In this document: positions 1-9,077 of the stretch, piece by piece
Position numbering within the stretch: position 1 is the first letter of the stretch
Layout of the letters: the number at the start of each line of letters is the position of its first letter
Program-made: the position numbers and the translations under genes
Source: Pseudonocardia sp. TRM90224
GTDB lineage: Bacteria; Actinomycetota; Actinomycetes; Mycobacteriales; Pseudonocardiaceae
NCBI RefSeq assembly: GCF_021245725.1
Contig: NZ_JAJGSX010000020.1
Coordinates: forward strand, 1 to 64,000
Length of the DNA: 64,000 bases
Direction: 5' to 3'
Notes under the pieces: generated by a model
The model's input: only the letters and a program-made list of their open reading frames with translations
What the model was told of the DNA's origin: nothing
Database searches by the model: none

Positions 1-5
1 AAAGC

Positions 6-66
6 GTCGACAACGACGTTCTGGTCGTTTGTGAGCGCTAACAACAGCCAAAACGTCGTTGTCGAC
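6..66. repeat. Hairpin at the window start
   Basis: GTCGACAACGACGTT at 6-20 and AACGTCGTTGTCGAC at 52-66 are perfect 15-bp inverted arms. The adjoining bases pair with a few mismatches, so the whole segment can fold into one stem of nearly 30 bp. It is the only copy in the window and lies in a stretch without genes. Function unknown. Confidence 0.8.
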
Positions 67-123
67 ACCCAAGCCCGGGCCGGCGCCGAAGGCGTGCCCG
101 CCACCCACGGGTGGAGCTGAGAG

Positions 124-258
124 TGCCATCCCGTCGACCTGGAAAAACCCCACCACACGGCCGCCCGTGGGCGGCCCTCAACAAAACCGCAAGGCAACAA
201 AGCAAGCTCCGCCCACGGGCGGCCGTGTGGTATCCCCAAGGAGGTCGACGGGATGGCA
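124..258. repeat. Long interrupted inverted repeat
   Basis: The outer arms (124-140 and 242-258, 17 bp) and the inner arms (153-174 and 209-230, 22 bp) are each perfect inverted repeats. They are separated by a short mismatched bulge and enclose a 34-base loop (175-208). The loop is A-rich and C-rich and encodes nothing recognisable. It looks like a miniature palindromic element in a gene-free stretch; no terminal duplication or transposase was found. Confidence 0.8.
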
Positions 259-407
259 CGACCAACCCATCCCGGAGACTTGCCCGCCCGGCGAGGGCGC
301 CCTTCAAAAACGCGCGACCACCAAGCCCGACAGAACCACCACCGCGAGACCATCCGCCACGAACCCACCCAACGAACCACGTCGAGAACCCACCCCACCC
401 ACCCAAA

Positions 408-830
408 ACGCGCGACTCGCCCGCCGAAACGTGGGACTCGCCCGCGGAGACGTGGGACTCGCCGTGCTGGAAGTGTCGACTCACCGCTCTGGACCGCGCG
501 ACTCCACCGCCCCGGATCGCGCGACTCACCGCTCCCGAACGCGCGACTCACCTGCCGGGACGTCGGACTCGCCCGCCGGAGGGTGGGACTCGCCGTGCCG
601 AAGGTGTCGACTCACCGTGCCGGAAGTGTCGACTCACCCGCCGCCCCCGACTCGCGCACGGCCTGGCCCCGACTCGCGTGCGGTGTGGCCGCGACTCGCG
701 TGCGGTGTGGTCCCGACTCACCCGCCGCCCCCGACTCGCGCACGGCTTGGCCCCGACTCGCGTGCGGTGTGGCCGCGACTCGCGTGCGGTGTGGCCCCGC
801 CTCGCGCGCAGTGGGGTCGCGACTCGCTCG
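408..830. repeat. Degenerate GACTCGC/GACTCAC repeat tract
   Basis: GACTCGC or GACTCAC recurs every 15-30 bases through this tract, joined by variable linkers such as CGTGCGGTGTGGCC. Positions 631-714 and 715-798 are a near-perfect 84-bp tandem duplication. The stretch 67-838 holds no credible gene: open frames here have Arg/Pro/Ser-rich, low-complexity translations in several frames at once, as expected from the repeats. The units are irregular in length, which argues against a CRISPR array. Confidence 0.75.
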
Positions 831-838
831 TCGCTGCG

Positions 839-1459
839 TCAGTTCTTCCATCCCCACCGTTCGCGGCGGGGTCGCCCGTCCTGTTCGGTGCGGCCCGTCG
901 CCCAGAGCAGGTCGGCCCATGCGTCGGTGGTCCGGTCGACCGACGGCAGCAAGCGTGCGAGGACCCGGGCGCAGAGGTCGGGGTCCGGGTCCCACGCCGT
1001 CCCGAGCGCGCCGGCCACGTCGTAGGTGTGCACGAGCGTCTCCAGCACCCCCATCGCGGCCGAGGCCTCGGGGTCGGCGGGGCCGAAGGTGTGGTGGGCG
1101 CGCACCGTCGACGGGGTGGTGCGGACCATCGACGCCAGCAGCGCGCCCATCGCCGTCAGGACGGCGAGGAGGCCGTCGAGCCCGTCGGCCGGGTCGACGC
1201 GGACCGTGTTCTCCGCGCCGCCATGGTGGTTCGCCTCTGCCCGCATGGGCAGGTAGCCGGGCCGCCCGCCGGCGCCGAGCTGCGCCGCGTAGTAGAAGAG
1301 GTCGTCGGCGACGTGCTCGACGGTCTCCCAGCAGTCCCAGGTGAGGTCGCCTGCCGCGGCCGTCCAGTCGCCGTCGGCGGTGGGGGCGAGTGCGGCGACG
1401 GCAGCGGCGACCACCGCCGTCACGTCGTCGGCGGTGACGGGTCCCGGTGCAGCGGCCAT
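839..1459 (-). CDS. Maleylpyruvate isomerase-like DinB-fold protein
   Basis: A 206-residue protein of the mycothiol-dependent maleylpyruvate isomerase/DinB superfamily, a four-helix fold that usually binds one metal through histidines. Visible marks are the helix WDCWETVEHVADD (about residues 41-53, with the likely ligand His49) and a C-terminal VLETLVHTYDVAGALG segment. The ATG at 1459 is chosen because the frame further upstream is Arg/Pro-rich and overlaps the next gene. It lies 23 bp downstream of the metalloprotease-like gene. A paralogue is at 18330-18932. The substrate cannot be told from sequence. Confidence 0.8.
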   Translation of the reverse strand: MAAAPGPVTADDVTAVVAAAVAALAPTADGDWTAAAGDLTWDCWETVEHVADDLFYYAAQLGAGGRPGYLPMRAEANHHGGAENTVRVDPADGLDGLLAVLTAMGALLASMVRTTPSTVRAHHTFGPADPEASAAMGVLETLVHTYDVAGALGTAWDPDPDLCARVLARLLPSVDRTTDAWADLLWATGRTEQDGRPRRERWGWKN

Positions 1460-1482
1460 GATCACGATCCTAGGTCGGGCAG

Positions 1483-2181
1483 CTACGGGATATCCGGGAA
1501 CGGGGCCCCGTCCGCGAGCCCCGCGACGAGCGCCCGCACGTCGTTCGTCGCCGCCCACCGGCTCACGCGGCAGGCCGCCTGCGCGTACACCTGCGGGTCG
1601 GCGCTCGCTGCGCGCAGCCACTCCGGCAGGGTCGACGGGAGCGGGCCGGCGGGCTCGACGCGGCACCGGTCACCGTCCGCGCGGAGGTAGCGGTCGTCCC
1701 CGCTCACGAGCACGGCGAGTCCCTCGTCGAACCACTGCGGGACGGCGGCGCCGCCGAGGCGGGTGTGCAGCTCGACGTGCGTCAGCTCGTGGGTCGCGAT
1801 CACCGGGTCGAGCCCGCGCGGCGAGAGCATCACCGCGCGGTTCAGCACGGCGACGCCACGCTCCCCACCGCCGCCGATGCGCGAGTAGCAGGCGTCGGTG
1901 CGGCAGGCGAGGAACGACGGTGAACTCGCCAGACCGCCGAAGAAGCCGTCCACCTGCCGCTCAGCGCTGTCCACGACCTCGAGCACGTGCTGTTCCTCGG
2001 CGCTCGACAGCCCGGGTTCGACGTGCACCCCCGGCCGGAGCTGCACCATCCCGTAGCAGCCGGGGCAGGTCGTCGCGGCGACGGCGGGGAACGCCACCAC
2101 CACCCCGACCACCCCCGCGAGGGCCAGCACGAGGAGCGCCACCAGCCCACCGCGCAGCAGCCGTCGTGTCCGGCCCGTCAT
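1483..2181 (-). CDS. Membrane-anchored HExxH metallopeptidase-like protein
   Basis: A 232-residue protein with a basic N-terminus and one hydrophobic segment (about 9-36), so probably anchored with its domain outside. HELTH at 131-135 followed by WFDEGLA (Glu153) is the gluzincin arrangement of two His and a downstream Glu binding zinc. Cys39/Cys42 and Cys93/Cys98 could form disulfides. It follows the receptor kinase after a 10-bp gap and is probably co-transcribed. Peptidase activity is inferred; the substrate is unknown. Confidence 0.75.
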   Translation of the reverse strand: MTGRTRRLLRGGLVALLVLALAGVVGVVVAFPAVAATTCPGCYGMVQLRPGVHVEPGLSSAEEQHVLEVVDSAERQVDGFFGGLASSPSFLACRTDACYSRIGGGGERGVAVLNRAVMLSPRGLDPVIATHELTHVELHTRLGGAAVPQWFDEGLAVLVSGDDRYLRADGDRCRVEPAGPLPSTLPEWLRAASADPQVYAQAACRVSRWAATNDVRALVAGLADGAPFPDIP

Positions 2182-2191
2182 CGACCGCCCA

Positions 2192-4060
2192 CTACTTGAC
2201 CGGGGCCGGGAGGCGGCCCTCGATGATGGTGGCGAGACGGGTCGCCTCGGCGCACACCGCGGTGCCCGGCTTCGACCCGAAGAGCCTGAGCTCGGTCGCC
2301 TCGATCCGGTTGTCGCCGGCGCCGGCGGGGGCGAACGTGCGCTGCAGGAGCGAGATGTCGCATCGCTCGGGGTCCACCGCGTCGGTCGCGGCGGAGTGCG
2401 CGCCGACGGTGGTCAGCTGGGAGTAGCCGCTGAACTCGTAGTCGCGGACGAATACGACCTCGGCGGTGAGGTTGCCGATCTCCCAGAGGCACGTCCACTG
2501 CGCGAAGCCGCTGTACCGGACGACGCGGTCGGCCGCGTTTCCGTCGACCTCGGCCGGCGTGAGCAGCGTGCACGCATCCAGACCGGCGAGCGGCGACGCG
2601 TTGTCCGGCTGCCGTTGCGGGAGGCCGTCGCGGCGCAGGATCGCCTCCGCGGCCGACGCGCTGAACGACGAGATCGCGCACGAATCCAGCTTCGAACCCT
2701 CGGGAGGCGAGGCGGACAGCTCGACGGAGGTGGAGGCATCGAGGAACAGGCGGCTGCGACACACGTTGTGGTTGGTCACAACTCCCGGTGTGACCTGGGG
2801 AAATGCTCCGGTCGGTGCTTCGATCCCCACCGACTTCGCCTGCTCCGCGGTCTCGAACTCGACGAACAGCAAGGAGCTCTGGCTGCCGACGGTGACGTCG
2901 GCGGTGCACTCTGCGAAGTCCTCGAACCCCACCACGATCTCGGTCGGGCCGAACTGGCTGGTCAGCGCCGGGATGTCGATCAACCCGCAGGGATCGGCCG
3001 CGCGTGGACCCACGACCGGCAGCGGTGCGGGCGTTGAGGTGGTGGTCGTCGGTGCCGCGGCGGGTGCAGCGCCCGTGGGCCGGTTCTGGACGACCACGAT
3101 CGCCGCGGCGGCAACAGCGAGCACGGTCAGCAACGCCGCACCGGCCAGTAGCAGGGCGCGGCCGCGGCGCTTGCGCGCAGCGGGCGCGACGAGTGTCGGG
3201 GACCGGCCGCCGTGGTGCAGGTGCATCGCGATTTCGTGCAGCACGGCCTGGGCCTGCGCGGCGGGCGGCCGCATGGCCGGATCGCGCGCGGTGAGGTGCT
3301 GGATCAGTGCGGTGAGGGGGCCCGCGTTGCGCGGCGGCGGCAGGTCGGTGGTCGCGATGCGGTTGAGCAGCGCGAGCGGGTTGGTGCCGGCGTCGCCGAA
3401 CGGCGGGAAGCCCTCCGTCGCGGCGTAGAGGGTGGCGCCGAGCGAGTAGACGTCGGACGCGGGCCCGGTCTCGCCGGTGCGTGCCGTCTCGGGCGCGAAG
3501 TAGGCGGGCGTGCCGGTGAGCACGCCGGTCGAGGTGATCGCGGGGGAACCGGCGGCGTGCGAGATGCCGAAGTCGGTGAGCTTCACCGACGATCCCGGGC
3601 CGGGTGGGGTGATGAGGATGTTGTTGGGCTTGACGTCGCGGTGCACGATTCCCGCGTGGTGCGCGGCCGCGAGGGCGGCGGAGATCTGCGCGCCGATCGC
3701 GGCGACGTCGGCCCACGGCAGCGTCCTGTGTTCGGTGAGCAGCTCGGCCAATGTGCGGGCGGGGACGTATTCCATGACCAGCCACGGCTCATCGTTGTCG
3801 ATCACGATGTCGAAGATCGAGACGATGTTCGGGTGGTGCAGCGCGGCGGCGATCCTGGCCTCGCGCATCGTCCGTTCCCGCGTGACGGCGACGTGCACCG
3901 GGTCGACGAGGTCGAGGCGGACGCGCTTGAGCGCGACGGTGCGGCCGAGCAGCTGGTCGACGGCCTGCCACACGGTGCCCATGCCGCCGGAGCCGATCTT
4001 GGCGACCAACCGGTATCGCCCCGCTACGAGCTGTGGATGGTGGTCGATCGCCGGGAACAC
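2192..4060 (-). CDS. Receptor Ser/Thr protein kinase with exported DUF3558-like domains
   Basis: A 622-residue PknB-type kinase. The kinase domain spans about 14-280: Gly-rich loop GSGGMG 23-28, Lys45, HRDVKPNN with catalytic Asp142, DFG 163-165. A single transmembrane segment lies at about 302-325 after an Arg-rich stretch. The exterior part contains two similar Cys-containing blocks, PCGLIDIPALTSQFG and ACTLLTPAEVDG, that look like tandem DUF3558-type domains and may be the sensor. The ATG at 4060 gives a normal kinase N-terminus. A 146-bp gap separates it from the upstream kinase-FHA-ABC gene, so it may have its own promoter. Confidence 0.9.
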   Translation of the reverse strand: MFPAIDHHPQLVAGRYRLVAKIGSGGMGTVWQAVDQLLGRTVALKRVRLDLVDPVHVAVTRERTMREARIAAALHHPNIVSIFDIVIDNDEPWLVMEYVPARTLAELLTEHRTLPWADVAAIGAQISAALAAAHHAGIVHRDVKPNNILITPPGPGSSVKLTDFGISHAAGSPAITSTGVLTGTPAYFAPETARTGETGPASDVYSLGATLYAATEGFPPFGDAGTNPLALLNRIATTDLPPPRNAGPLTALIQHLTARDPAMRPPAAQAQAVLHEIAMHLHHGGRSPTLVAPAARKRRGRALLLAGAALLTVLAVAAAAIVVVQNRPTGAAPAAAPTTTTSTPAPLPVVGPRAADPCGLIDIPALTSQFGPTEIVVGFEDFAECTADVTVGSQSSLLFVEFETAEQAKSVGIEAPTGAFPQVTPGVVTNHNVCRSRLFLDASTSVELSASPPEGSKLDSCAISSFSASAAEAILRRDGLPQRQPDNASPLAGLDACTLLTPAEVDGNAADRVVRYSGFAQWTCLWEIGNLTAEVVFVRDYEFSGYSQLTTVGAHSAATDAVDPERCDISLLQRTFAPAGAGDNRIEATELRLFGSKPGTAVCAEATRLATIIEGRLPAPVK

Positions 4061-4206
4061 CGCCGGAGTCTACGAACCGCGATCTGCGGTAGTCAAAACG
4101 ATAGGAATTGCGCTCGGATCGATTGCGGCAGCCAATATCACGACGAAATCGGGCCGTCGAGTTCCTTCGAAGTTCACCGAAGTTTCGGGCTCGCCGGGCA
4201 AGCTCG

Positions 4207-7200
4207 CTACCGGCGCCTGGGCTGCTTCCGGAGCGCCGTCTGGCGGCGGACGACGACCAGCACGAGCACCGCGCCGACGACGGTGAGCACCGCGAGCGCG
4301 ACCAGGTCGAGCGTCCACACGGCGCTCTCCGGCCGCCACAGCGGGTCGAACGTCGCGAACTGCTCGTCGCGGAACCGGGTGGTGGCCGCCACCATCGCGA
4401 AGCCCCACCTGGCCGGCACGAGCCAGGAGAGCTGTTCGAGCGGCGGGTTGCCGGAGAGCGGGATCAGGGCGCCGCACAGGATGAACTGCAGGAGCAGCAC
4501 GAGCACGAGCAACGGCATGCCGCGGTCGGCATTGGCGATCAACGCCGAAACGAGCAGCCCCTGCACCATGATCGCGAGACCGACCGCGACCATGGCGACG
4601 ATCACCTCCGCGGTGCCGTCGCCCAGCGCCACCGGCTGGTCCGGCACCGGGTTGCCCATGACGGCGAGCACCCCGAACAGCGTGCTCTGCGCCGTGACGA
4701 GCACCCCGAGCACGGCGAGCTTCGACACGACGTAGGCGCCGGACGACAGGCCGATGGCCCGCTCCCGCCCGAAGATGGTGCGTTCCTTCACCAGCTCGCG
4801 GAACGCCGCGGCGAACCCCATGAACGCGCACCCGAGCACGAGGATCAGCAGCAGCTGCACCGGATCGTCGTTCGGCTGGAAACCGAGCCGGCCCCACTCC
4901 GCGGCCGAGAGCCCTGCCCGGCCGGGCAGGAGCTGGGCGAACCCGGCCAGCGCGAGCGGCAGCCCGATCATGAACAGCGCGAACGGCCGGTCGGATGCGA
5001 TCACGTTGAGGTAGCGGCGGGCGAGCACCCCGAACTGCCGCAGCGCCGGCTGCTGGCGGGGCGCGGGCGGCGGGGCGGAACGCGGCGCGGCGGGCGGCGC
5101 CGTCGTGGCCGGGGCGCCGTACTTCGCGTAGGCCTGCGACGCCCGGAACCGGCTCGTCCAGTCGACGTCACGGGACTGGTCGAGCAGCAGGAACATGTCG
5201 GCGAAGTCCTTCTGCCCGAAGTAGGCCAGTGCCTCACCGGGCGGCCCGAAGTAGGCCAGCTTGCCGCCGGCCGCGAGGACGAGCAGCCGGTCGCACACCT
5301 CCAGCTGCGCGGGCGAGTGCGTCACGACGACGACGGTGCGGCCGTCGTCGGCGAGCCCGCGCAGCGTCTGCATGACCGACTTGTCCAAGCCGGGGTCCAG
5401 ACCCGACGTCGGCTCGTCGAGGAAGAGCAGCGACGGGCGGGTCAGCAGCTCCAGCGCGACGCTCGTCCGCTTGCGCTGGCCGCCCGACAGCGTCGAGATC
5501 CGCTGCGTCGCCTGCTCGCTGAGGCCCAGCTCGGTGATGACCTCCTCGACCCGCTCGTTGCGTTCCCGGGCCGGGGTGTCGGCGGGGAACCGCAGCGAGG
5601 CGGCGTACCGCAGCGCCCTGCGCACCGTCAGCTGCGGATGCAGGATGTCGTCCTGCGGGACCAGGCCGATGCGTTGGCGCAGCTCGTCGTAGCCGTCGTA
5701 GAGATCGCGGCCCGCGTAGCGGACCTGGCCGGAGTCGGCGGGTCGCTGTCCGGTCAGCGCACCGAGCAGCGTCGACTTGCCGGCCCCGCTCGGCCCGACG
5801 ACCGCCAGCAGCGACCGCTCCGACAACGCGAACCCGACGCCGTCGAGCAGCCGCTTGCCCGAGCGTGTGACGACGAGGTTGTCGGCCTCGAACGAGATGT
5901 CGCCCTCGTCGGTGTACTCGACGAGTGTGCCGCCCTGCAGGTGCAGCAACGAGTGGCCGATGCCGACGACGTCGTCGGGCCCGATCGTCGTCGGCTCGCT
6001 GATGCGTCGGCCGTTGACGAATGTGCCGTTCCAGCTCCTGAGGTCGGCGATGCGGTACGACCCGTGGACGTAGAGCAGCTCGGAGTGGCGGCGGGAGACG
6101 AGCGGGTCGGCCAGCACCACGTCGCACTCCGCCGCCCTGCCGATCACGACGGACGCCGCCGTCAGCTGGTGCAGCGCGGTCGCCTTCCGTTGCTGCCACG
6201 CGGCCGGACCGCCGGGTGCGCGGGGCGGCACCTGGGCGGGCGCGGGAGCCGGCCGAGCCGGAGGCGGTGGCGGCGCTGCCGGAGCGGTCGCCGGCTCGTG
6301 GCGGGCGGTGTAGTGCAAGGTCGGGCTCGGTCCGGAAGGTTTGCGCGGCTCCGCGGGCTGCCGCGGCTGGGGTGGCTGGGGCTGCTGGGGTGGTTGGGAC
6401 GGCTGAGGCGACACAGGCGGCTTGCGCGGCTCCGGTGTCTTGACCGGCTCGGCGACGACGGCCGGCTGCTGCTTTTCCGGCGCGGCCGACCGACCGTTCT
6501 TTGTGGCCTTCCACCAAGCGGCCGGTGCTGATGCCTGGGCCGCCGGTGTTCGGGCTGCCGGCTTCTTGCTTGCGGCGTTCGTCTGCGTCCACCAGCCACC
6601 GGTCGGCGGGACGGTGGGCGGCGGGGCAGGGCGTGCCGGCTCGGGCGGCGCTTGCTTGGCGGCGGCCGCCTTCCACCACTCACGACCGGCCCGTACGCGC
6701 TCGGCCGGCGGATCCGGATCCGGCGCGGAGATGGGAGGCGCCGGTGGGGCCGGGGGAGCGGCCAGCGCGGCACGGGCCGCGGAAGCGAGCGCCGCGGCCG
6801 ACTCGTGACGGTCGTTCGGGTCCTTCGCCATCCCGCGTGCGACCACCTCGTCGAGCGCTGCCGGCGTCCCCGGCCGGACCTGCGAGGGCGCGGGCGGCGG
6901 GGCGGTCATGTGCGCGCTGATCACCCCGAGGCGTTCCGGCGACACAAAGGGTTTGCGAGCCGTCAGGCATTCGAACAGCAGACATGCCAGCGAGTAGACG
7001 TCGATGCGGTGATCGGTCGGGCCCTGTGAGAACCGCTCGGGTGCCATGTAGTCGATGGAGCCGATCGCCGCGCCGTCGGTGGTGATGCCCGCACCGCCGA
7101 TCGAGCGGGCGATGCCGAAGTCGACGAGGTAGACGAAGTCCGTCCCGGCGGCCTGCTCCGCGGTCGAGCCGGCGCAGAGCACGTTGCTCGGTTTGACGTC

Positions 7201-7590
7201 GCGGTGCACGAGCCCGTCGGCGTGCGCGGCGTCGAGCGCGGCTGCGACCTGCGCGACCACGTCGACGGCGGCGGCCGGCTCGAGCGGCCCGCTCGACAGC
7301 ACCTCGGCAAGATCACGGCCCTCGACGAGGCGCATGTCGATGAACAGCTGGCCGCCGATCTCGCCGTAGCGGTGGATCGGGATGACGTGCGGTTCGCGCA
7401 ACCGGGCGGCGAGCTCCGACTCGCGGCGGAACCGGGCCGTGTAGTGCCCGTCGCTGGCGAGGCTGGGCAGCAGGAGCTTGAGCGCGACCATGCGGTTCTG
7501 CGCCGTGTCGAAAGCCCGGTAGACCTCGCCCATACCGCCACGTCCGAGGAGGTGTCCGATCCGGTACGGGCCGAACATCCGCTGGTCCAT
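4207..7590 (-). CDS. Ser/Thr kinase-FHA-ABC transporter fusion
   Basis: A 1127-residue single polypeptide. A kinase domain comes first (5-275: GRGGMGEV 16-23, Lys38, HRDVKPSN with Asp131, DFG 157-159, APE 183-185). A Pro/Ala-rich linker (276-465) follows with Trp-Trp pairs at 305, 333 and 359. Next is an FHA domain (about 478-552: GRAAECDVVL, SRRHSE, WNGTFVNG), then an ABC ATPase (565-790: Walker A GPSGAGKST 599-607, LSGGQ 701-705, LLFLDEP 721-727, His758) and an ABC2-type six-helix membrane domain (850-1115). Layout matches mycobacterial PknF plus Rv1747 joined in one chain. The ATG at 7590 is chosen because upstream sequence belongs to the preceding gene. The exported substrate is unknown; export controlled by phosphorylation is the likely logic. 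Confidence 0.93.
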   Translation of the reverse strand: MDQRMFGPYRIGHLLGRGGMGEVYRAFDTAQNRMVALKLLLPSLASDGHYTARFRRESELAARLREPHVIPIHRYGEIGGQLFIDMRLVEGRDLAEVLSSGPLEPAAAVDVVAQVAAALDAAHADGLVHRDVKPSNVLCAGSTAEQAAGTDFVYLVDFGIARSIGGAGITTDGAAIGSIDYMAPERFSQGPTDHRIDVYSLACLLFECLTARKPFVSPERLGVISAHMTAPPPAPSQVRPGTPAALDEVVARGMAKDPNDRHESAAALASAARAALAAPPAPPAPPISAPDPDPPAERVRAGREWWKAAAAKQAPPEPARPAPPPTVPPTGGWWTQTNAASKKPAARTPAAQASAPAAWWKATKNGRSAAPEKQQPAVVAEPVKTPEPRKPPVSPQPSQPPQQPQPPQPRQPAEPRKPSGPSPTLHYTARHEPATAPAAPPPPPARPAPAPAQVPPRAPGGPAAWQQRKATALHQLTAASVVIGRAAECDVVLADPLVSRRHSELLYVHGSYRIADLRSWNGTFVNGRRISEPTTIGPDDVVGIGHSLLHLQGGTLVEYTDEGDISFEADNLVVTRSGKRLLDGVGFALSERSLLAVVGPSGAGKSTLLGALTGQRPADSGQVRYAGRDLYDGYDELRQRIGLVPQDDILHPQLTVRRALRYAASLRFPADTPARERNERVEEVITELGLSEQATQRISTLSGGQRKRTSVALELLTRPSLLFLDEPTSGLDPGLDKSVMQTLRGLADDGRTVVVVTHSPAQLEVCDRLLVLAAGGKLAYFGPPGEALAYFGQKDFADMFLLLDQSRDVDWTSRFRASQAYAKYGAPATTAPPAAPRSAPPPAPRQQPALRQFGVLARRYLNVIASDRPFALFMIGLPLALAGFAQLLPGRAGLSAAEWGRLGFQPNDDPVQLLLILVLGCAFMGFAAAFRELVKERTIFGRERAIGLSSGAYVVSKLAVLGVLVTAQSTLFGVLAVMGNPVPDQPVALGDGTAEVIVAMVAVGLAIMVQGLLVSALIANADRGMPLLVLVLLLQFILCGALIPLSGNPPLEQLSWLVPARWGFAMVAATTRFRDEQFATFDPLWRPESAVWTLDLVALAVLTVVGAVLVLVVVRRQTALRKQPRRR

Positions 7591-7610
7591 CGCCTGTCTC
7601 TCCTGGGATC

Positions 7611-9077
7611 TCACGGCTTCTTCTGCTTCCGCCTGGCGATGATGTGGAGCGTGACCAGCACCGGGACGAGCGCCAGGACGGCCGCCGTGCCGACCGCGGA
7701 CGACGGTTGCGTCCCGTTCGCGGTGAGCGCGCCCAGCATCACGATGAAGACGACGTACCAGAGGATGATGATCAGCGCCGCCGCCCCGAGGAACCGGCCG
7801 ATCTTGCGCCACCCGGAGCCCGGCCGCGCAGCCGCCGGGGGCGGGGGAGCCGGCGCAGGCGGTATCGGGGTCTGCGGTACCGGGGCCTGCGGTACCGGGG
7901 CCTGCGGTGGGGCGCCGGTCTGCTGCCACCAGGTGTTGCCCTGCCCGGCCGCGGCCGTAGCAGGCGGTGGGGCGGCGGGCCGGGGCGGCGCGGCAGGCGG
8001 CCGGGACGTGGGACGGGGTGTCGGCTGTGTCTGCTGCTTGGACGGCGGCGGTGGTGATTGTGGCGGTGCGGGCCGGGGCGTGGGCGACGGCCGCGGCGCC
8101 GTCCGGACCGGGCCGCCCTGGACCGGAGCTTGGCCGGCCGGCGGCTGGACCTTGTGGGTGCCCGTGCGGGTCCACCACGGCGCCGGACCGCCGAGGAGCG
8201 ACTCCATGTCGCCGGTCGCCGTCCAGCCGGGTGTGCAGCACGCCCGCAACCGGGCGGCGAGGTGGTCGACGAGCGGATCGTGCAGCTGCGCGACCTGCCC
8301 CCAGGCCGGGGTCCGGTGCGGCGGGCTGTAGTCCTGCTTGCCGAAGAGCAGGTTCTCGCCGTCGTTGAGGTACTCCCACTGCTTGGGGTCGCGGGAGAGC
8401 GCCAGCAGTGAGAGGTAGATGACGAGGCCGGGGAAGGTGTCCATCCACGGGCCCCACACCCGGTTCGGCGGCTGGTAGTTGCGGTGGCCGGCCTCGTTCG
8501 GCGGCGCCGAGCGGGCGAACGGGGTGATCCAGGCGCTGTCGAAGTCGACCAGCCGGAGCCGTCCGCTGTTGTCGACGAGCACGTTGCCGTGCTGCAGGTC
8601 GCCGTGGGCGAAGTGCGCGCTCTGGGTTCGGCGCACCAGGTCGCGCCACGAGCCGGCGAGCGACCGCAGCTCGTCGCGTGCCTCGGCCTCGACGAGCTCC
8701 TCGACGTGCTGGTCGAGCGTGTTCCCGTCGACCCATTCCATCTGCACCATCGGCCAGCGGTGGCCGTTGACGAGGATCGCGTCGTCGATCCACCCGCAGG
8801 TCGCGACGTCGTCGGTGAGGCCGCGTTCGGTGAACCAGCTGTTGAGCGCGGTGTAGCGCTCGCGCGTCGAGGCGTCCTCCCGCGTGAAGAACCGCAAGGC
8901 CTGGGCGCGACCGCCGACGGTCGCCTTGAACACGACCGCGGTGGTGCCGGAGGCCGGGACGGGGATCTGGAGCAGCGGGTGCACATCGAACCGGGCCGCC
9001 ACGAGCTCGGGACGGGTGAACACCAGCTCGGGGTGCTGGACGGCCCTGATGTACTCCTCGCCGCTCGGGAACTCCAT
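7611..9077 (-). CDS. Kinase-like protein with C-terminal membrane hairpin
   Basis: A 488-residue protein. The N-terminal 290 residues have an aminoglycoside-kinase/TerY-associated kinase look: HGDLQHGNVLV (His158, Asp160, Asn165) and VDFDSAW (Asp178-Asp180), but no classic Gly-rich loop. A disordered Pro-rich linker (298-420) carries Trp-Trp at 301 (WWTRTG) and 383 (WWQQTG). Two transmembrane segments follow (429-450, 461-481), ending in a basic tail. Its ATG overlaps the stop of the phosphatase gene (ATGA), so the two are translationally coupled. Together with the phosphatase and vWA protein it resembles the TerY-type kinase/PP2C/vWA triad. Whether it phosphorylates proteins is untested. Confidence 0.8.
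   Translation of the reverse strand: MEFPSGEEYIRAVQHPELVFTRPELVAARFDVHPLLQIPVPASGTTAVVFKATVGGRAQALRFFTREDASTRERYTALNSWFTERGLTDDVATCGWIDDAILVNGHRWPMVQMEWVDGNTLDQHVEELVEAEARDELRSLAGSWRDLVRRTQSAHFAHGDLQHGNVLVDNSGRLRLVDFDSAWITPFARSAPPNEAGHRNYQPPNRVWGPWMDTFPGLVIYLSLLALSRDPKQWEYLNDGENLLFGKQDYSPPHRTPAWGQVAQLHDPLVDHLAARLRACCTPGWTATGDMESLLGGPAPWWTRTGTHKVQPPAGQAPVQGGPVRTAPRPSPTPRPAPPQSPPPPSKQQTQPTPRPTSRPPAAPPRPAAPPPATAAAGQGNTWWQQTGAPPQAPVPQAPVPQTPIPPAPAPPPPAAARPGSGWRKIGRFLGAAALIIILWYVVFIVMLGALTANGTQPSSAVGTAAVLALVPVLVTLHIIARRKQKKP

Noticed and set aside
408..830. CRISPR array
   Set aside because: Unit and spacer lengths are irregular, the heptamer is too short for a direct repeat, part is a plain tandem duplication and no cas gene is present.
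38..838. Open frames on both strands with Arg/Pro/Ser-rich translations
   Set aside because: They overlap one another in several frames, repeat the GACTCGC units and have no codon-position pattern of a real gene or any recognisable domain.
7591..8793. N-terminal extension of the kinase-FHA-ABC protein
   Set aside because: It lies antiparallel in frame over the kinase-like gene, is Arg/Pro-rich, and the kinase fold starts at the ATG at 7590.
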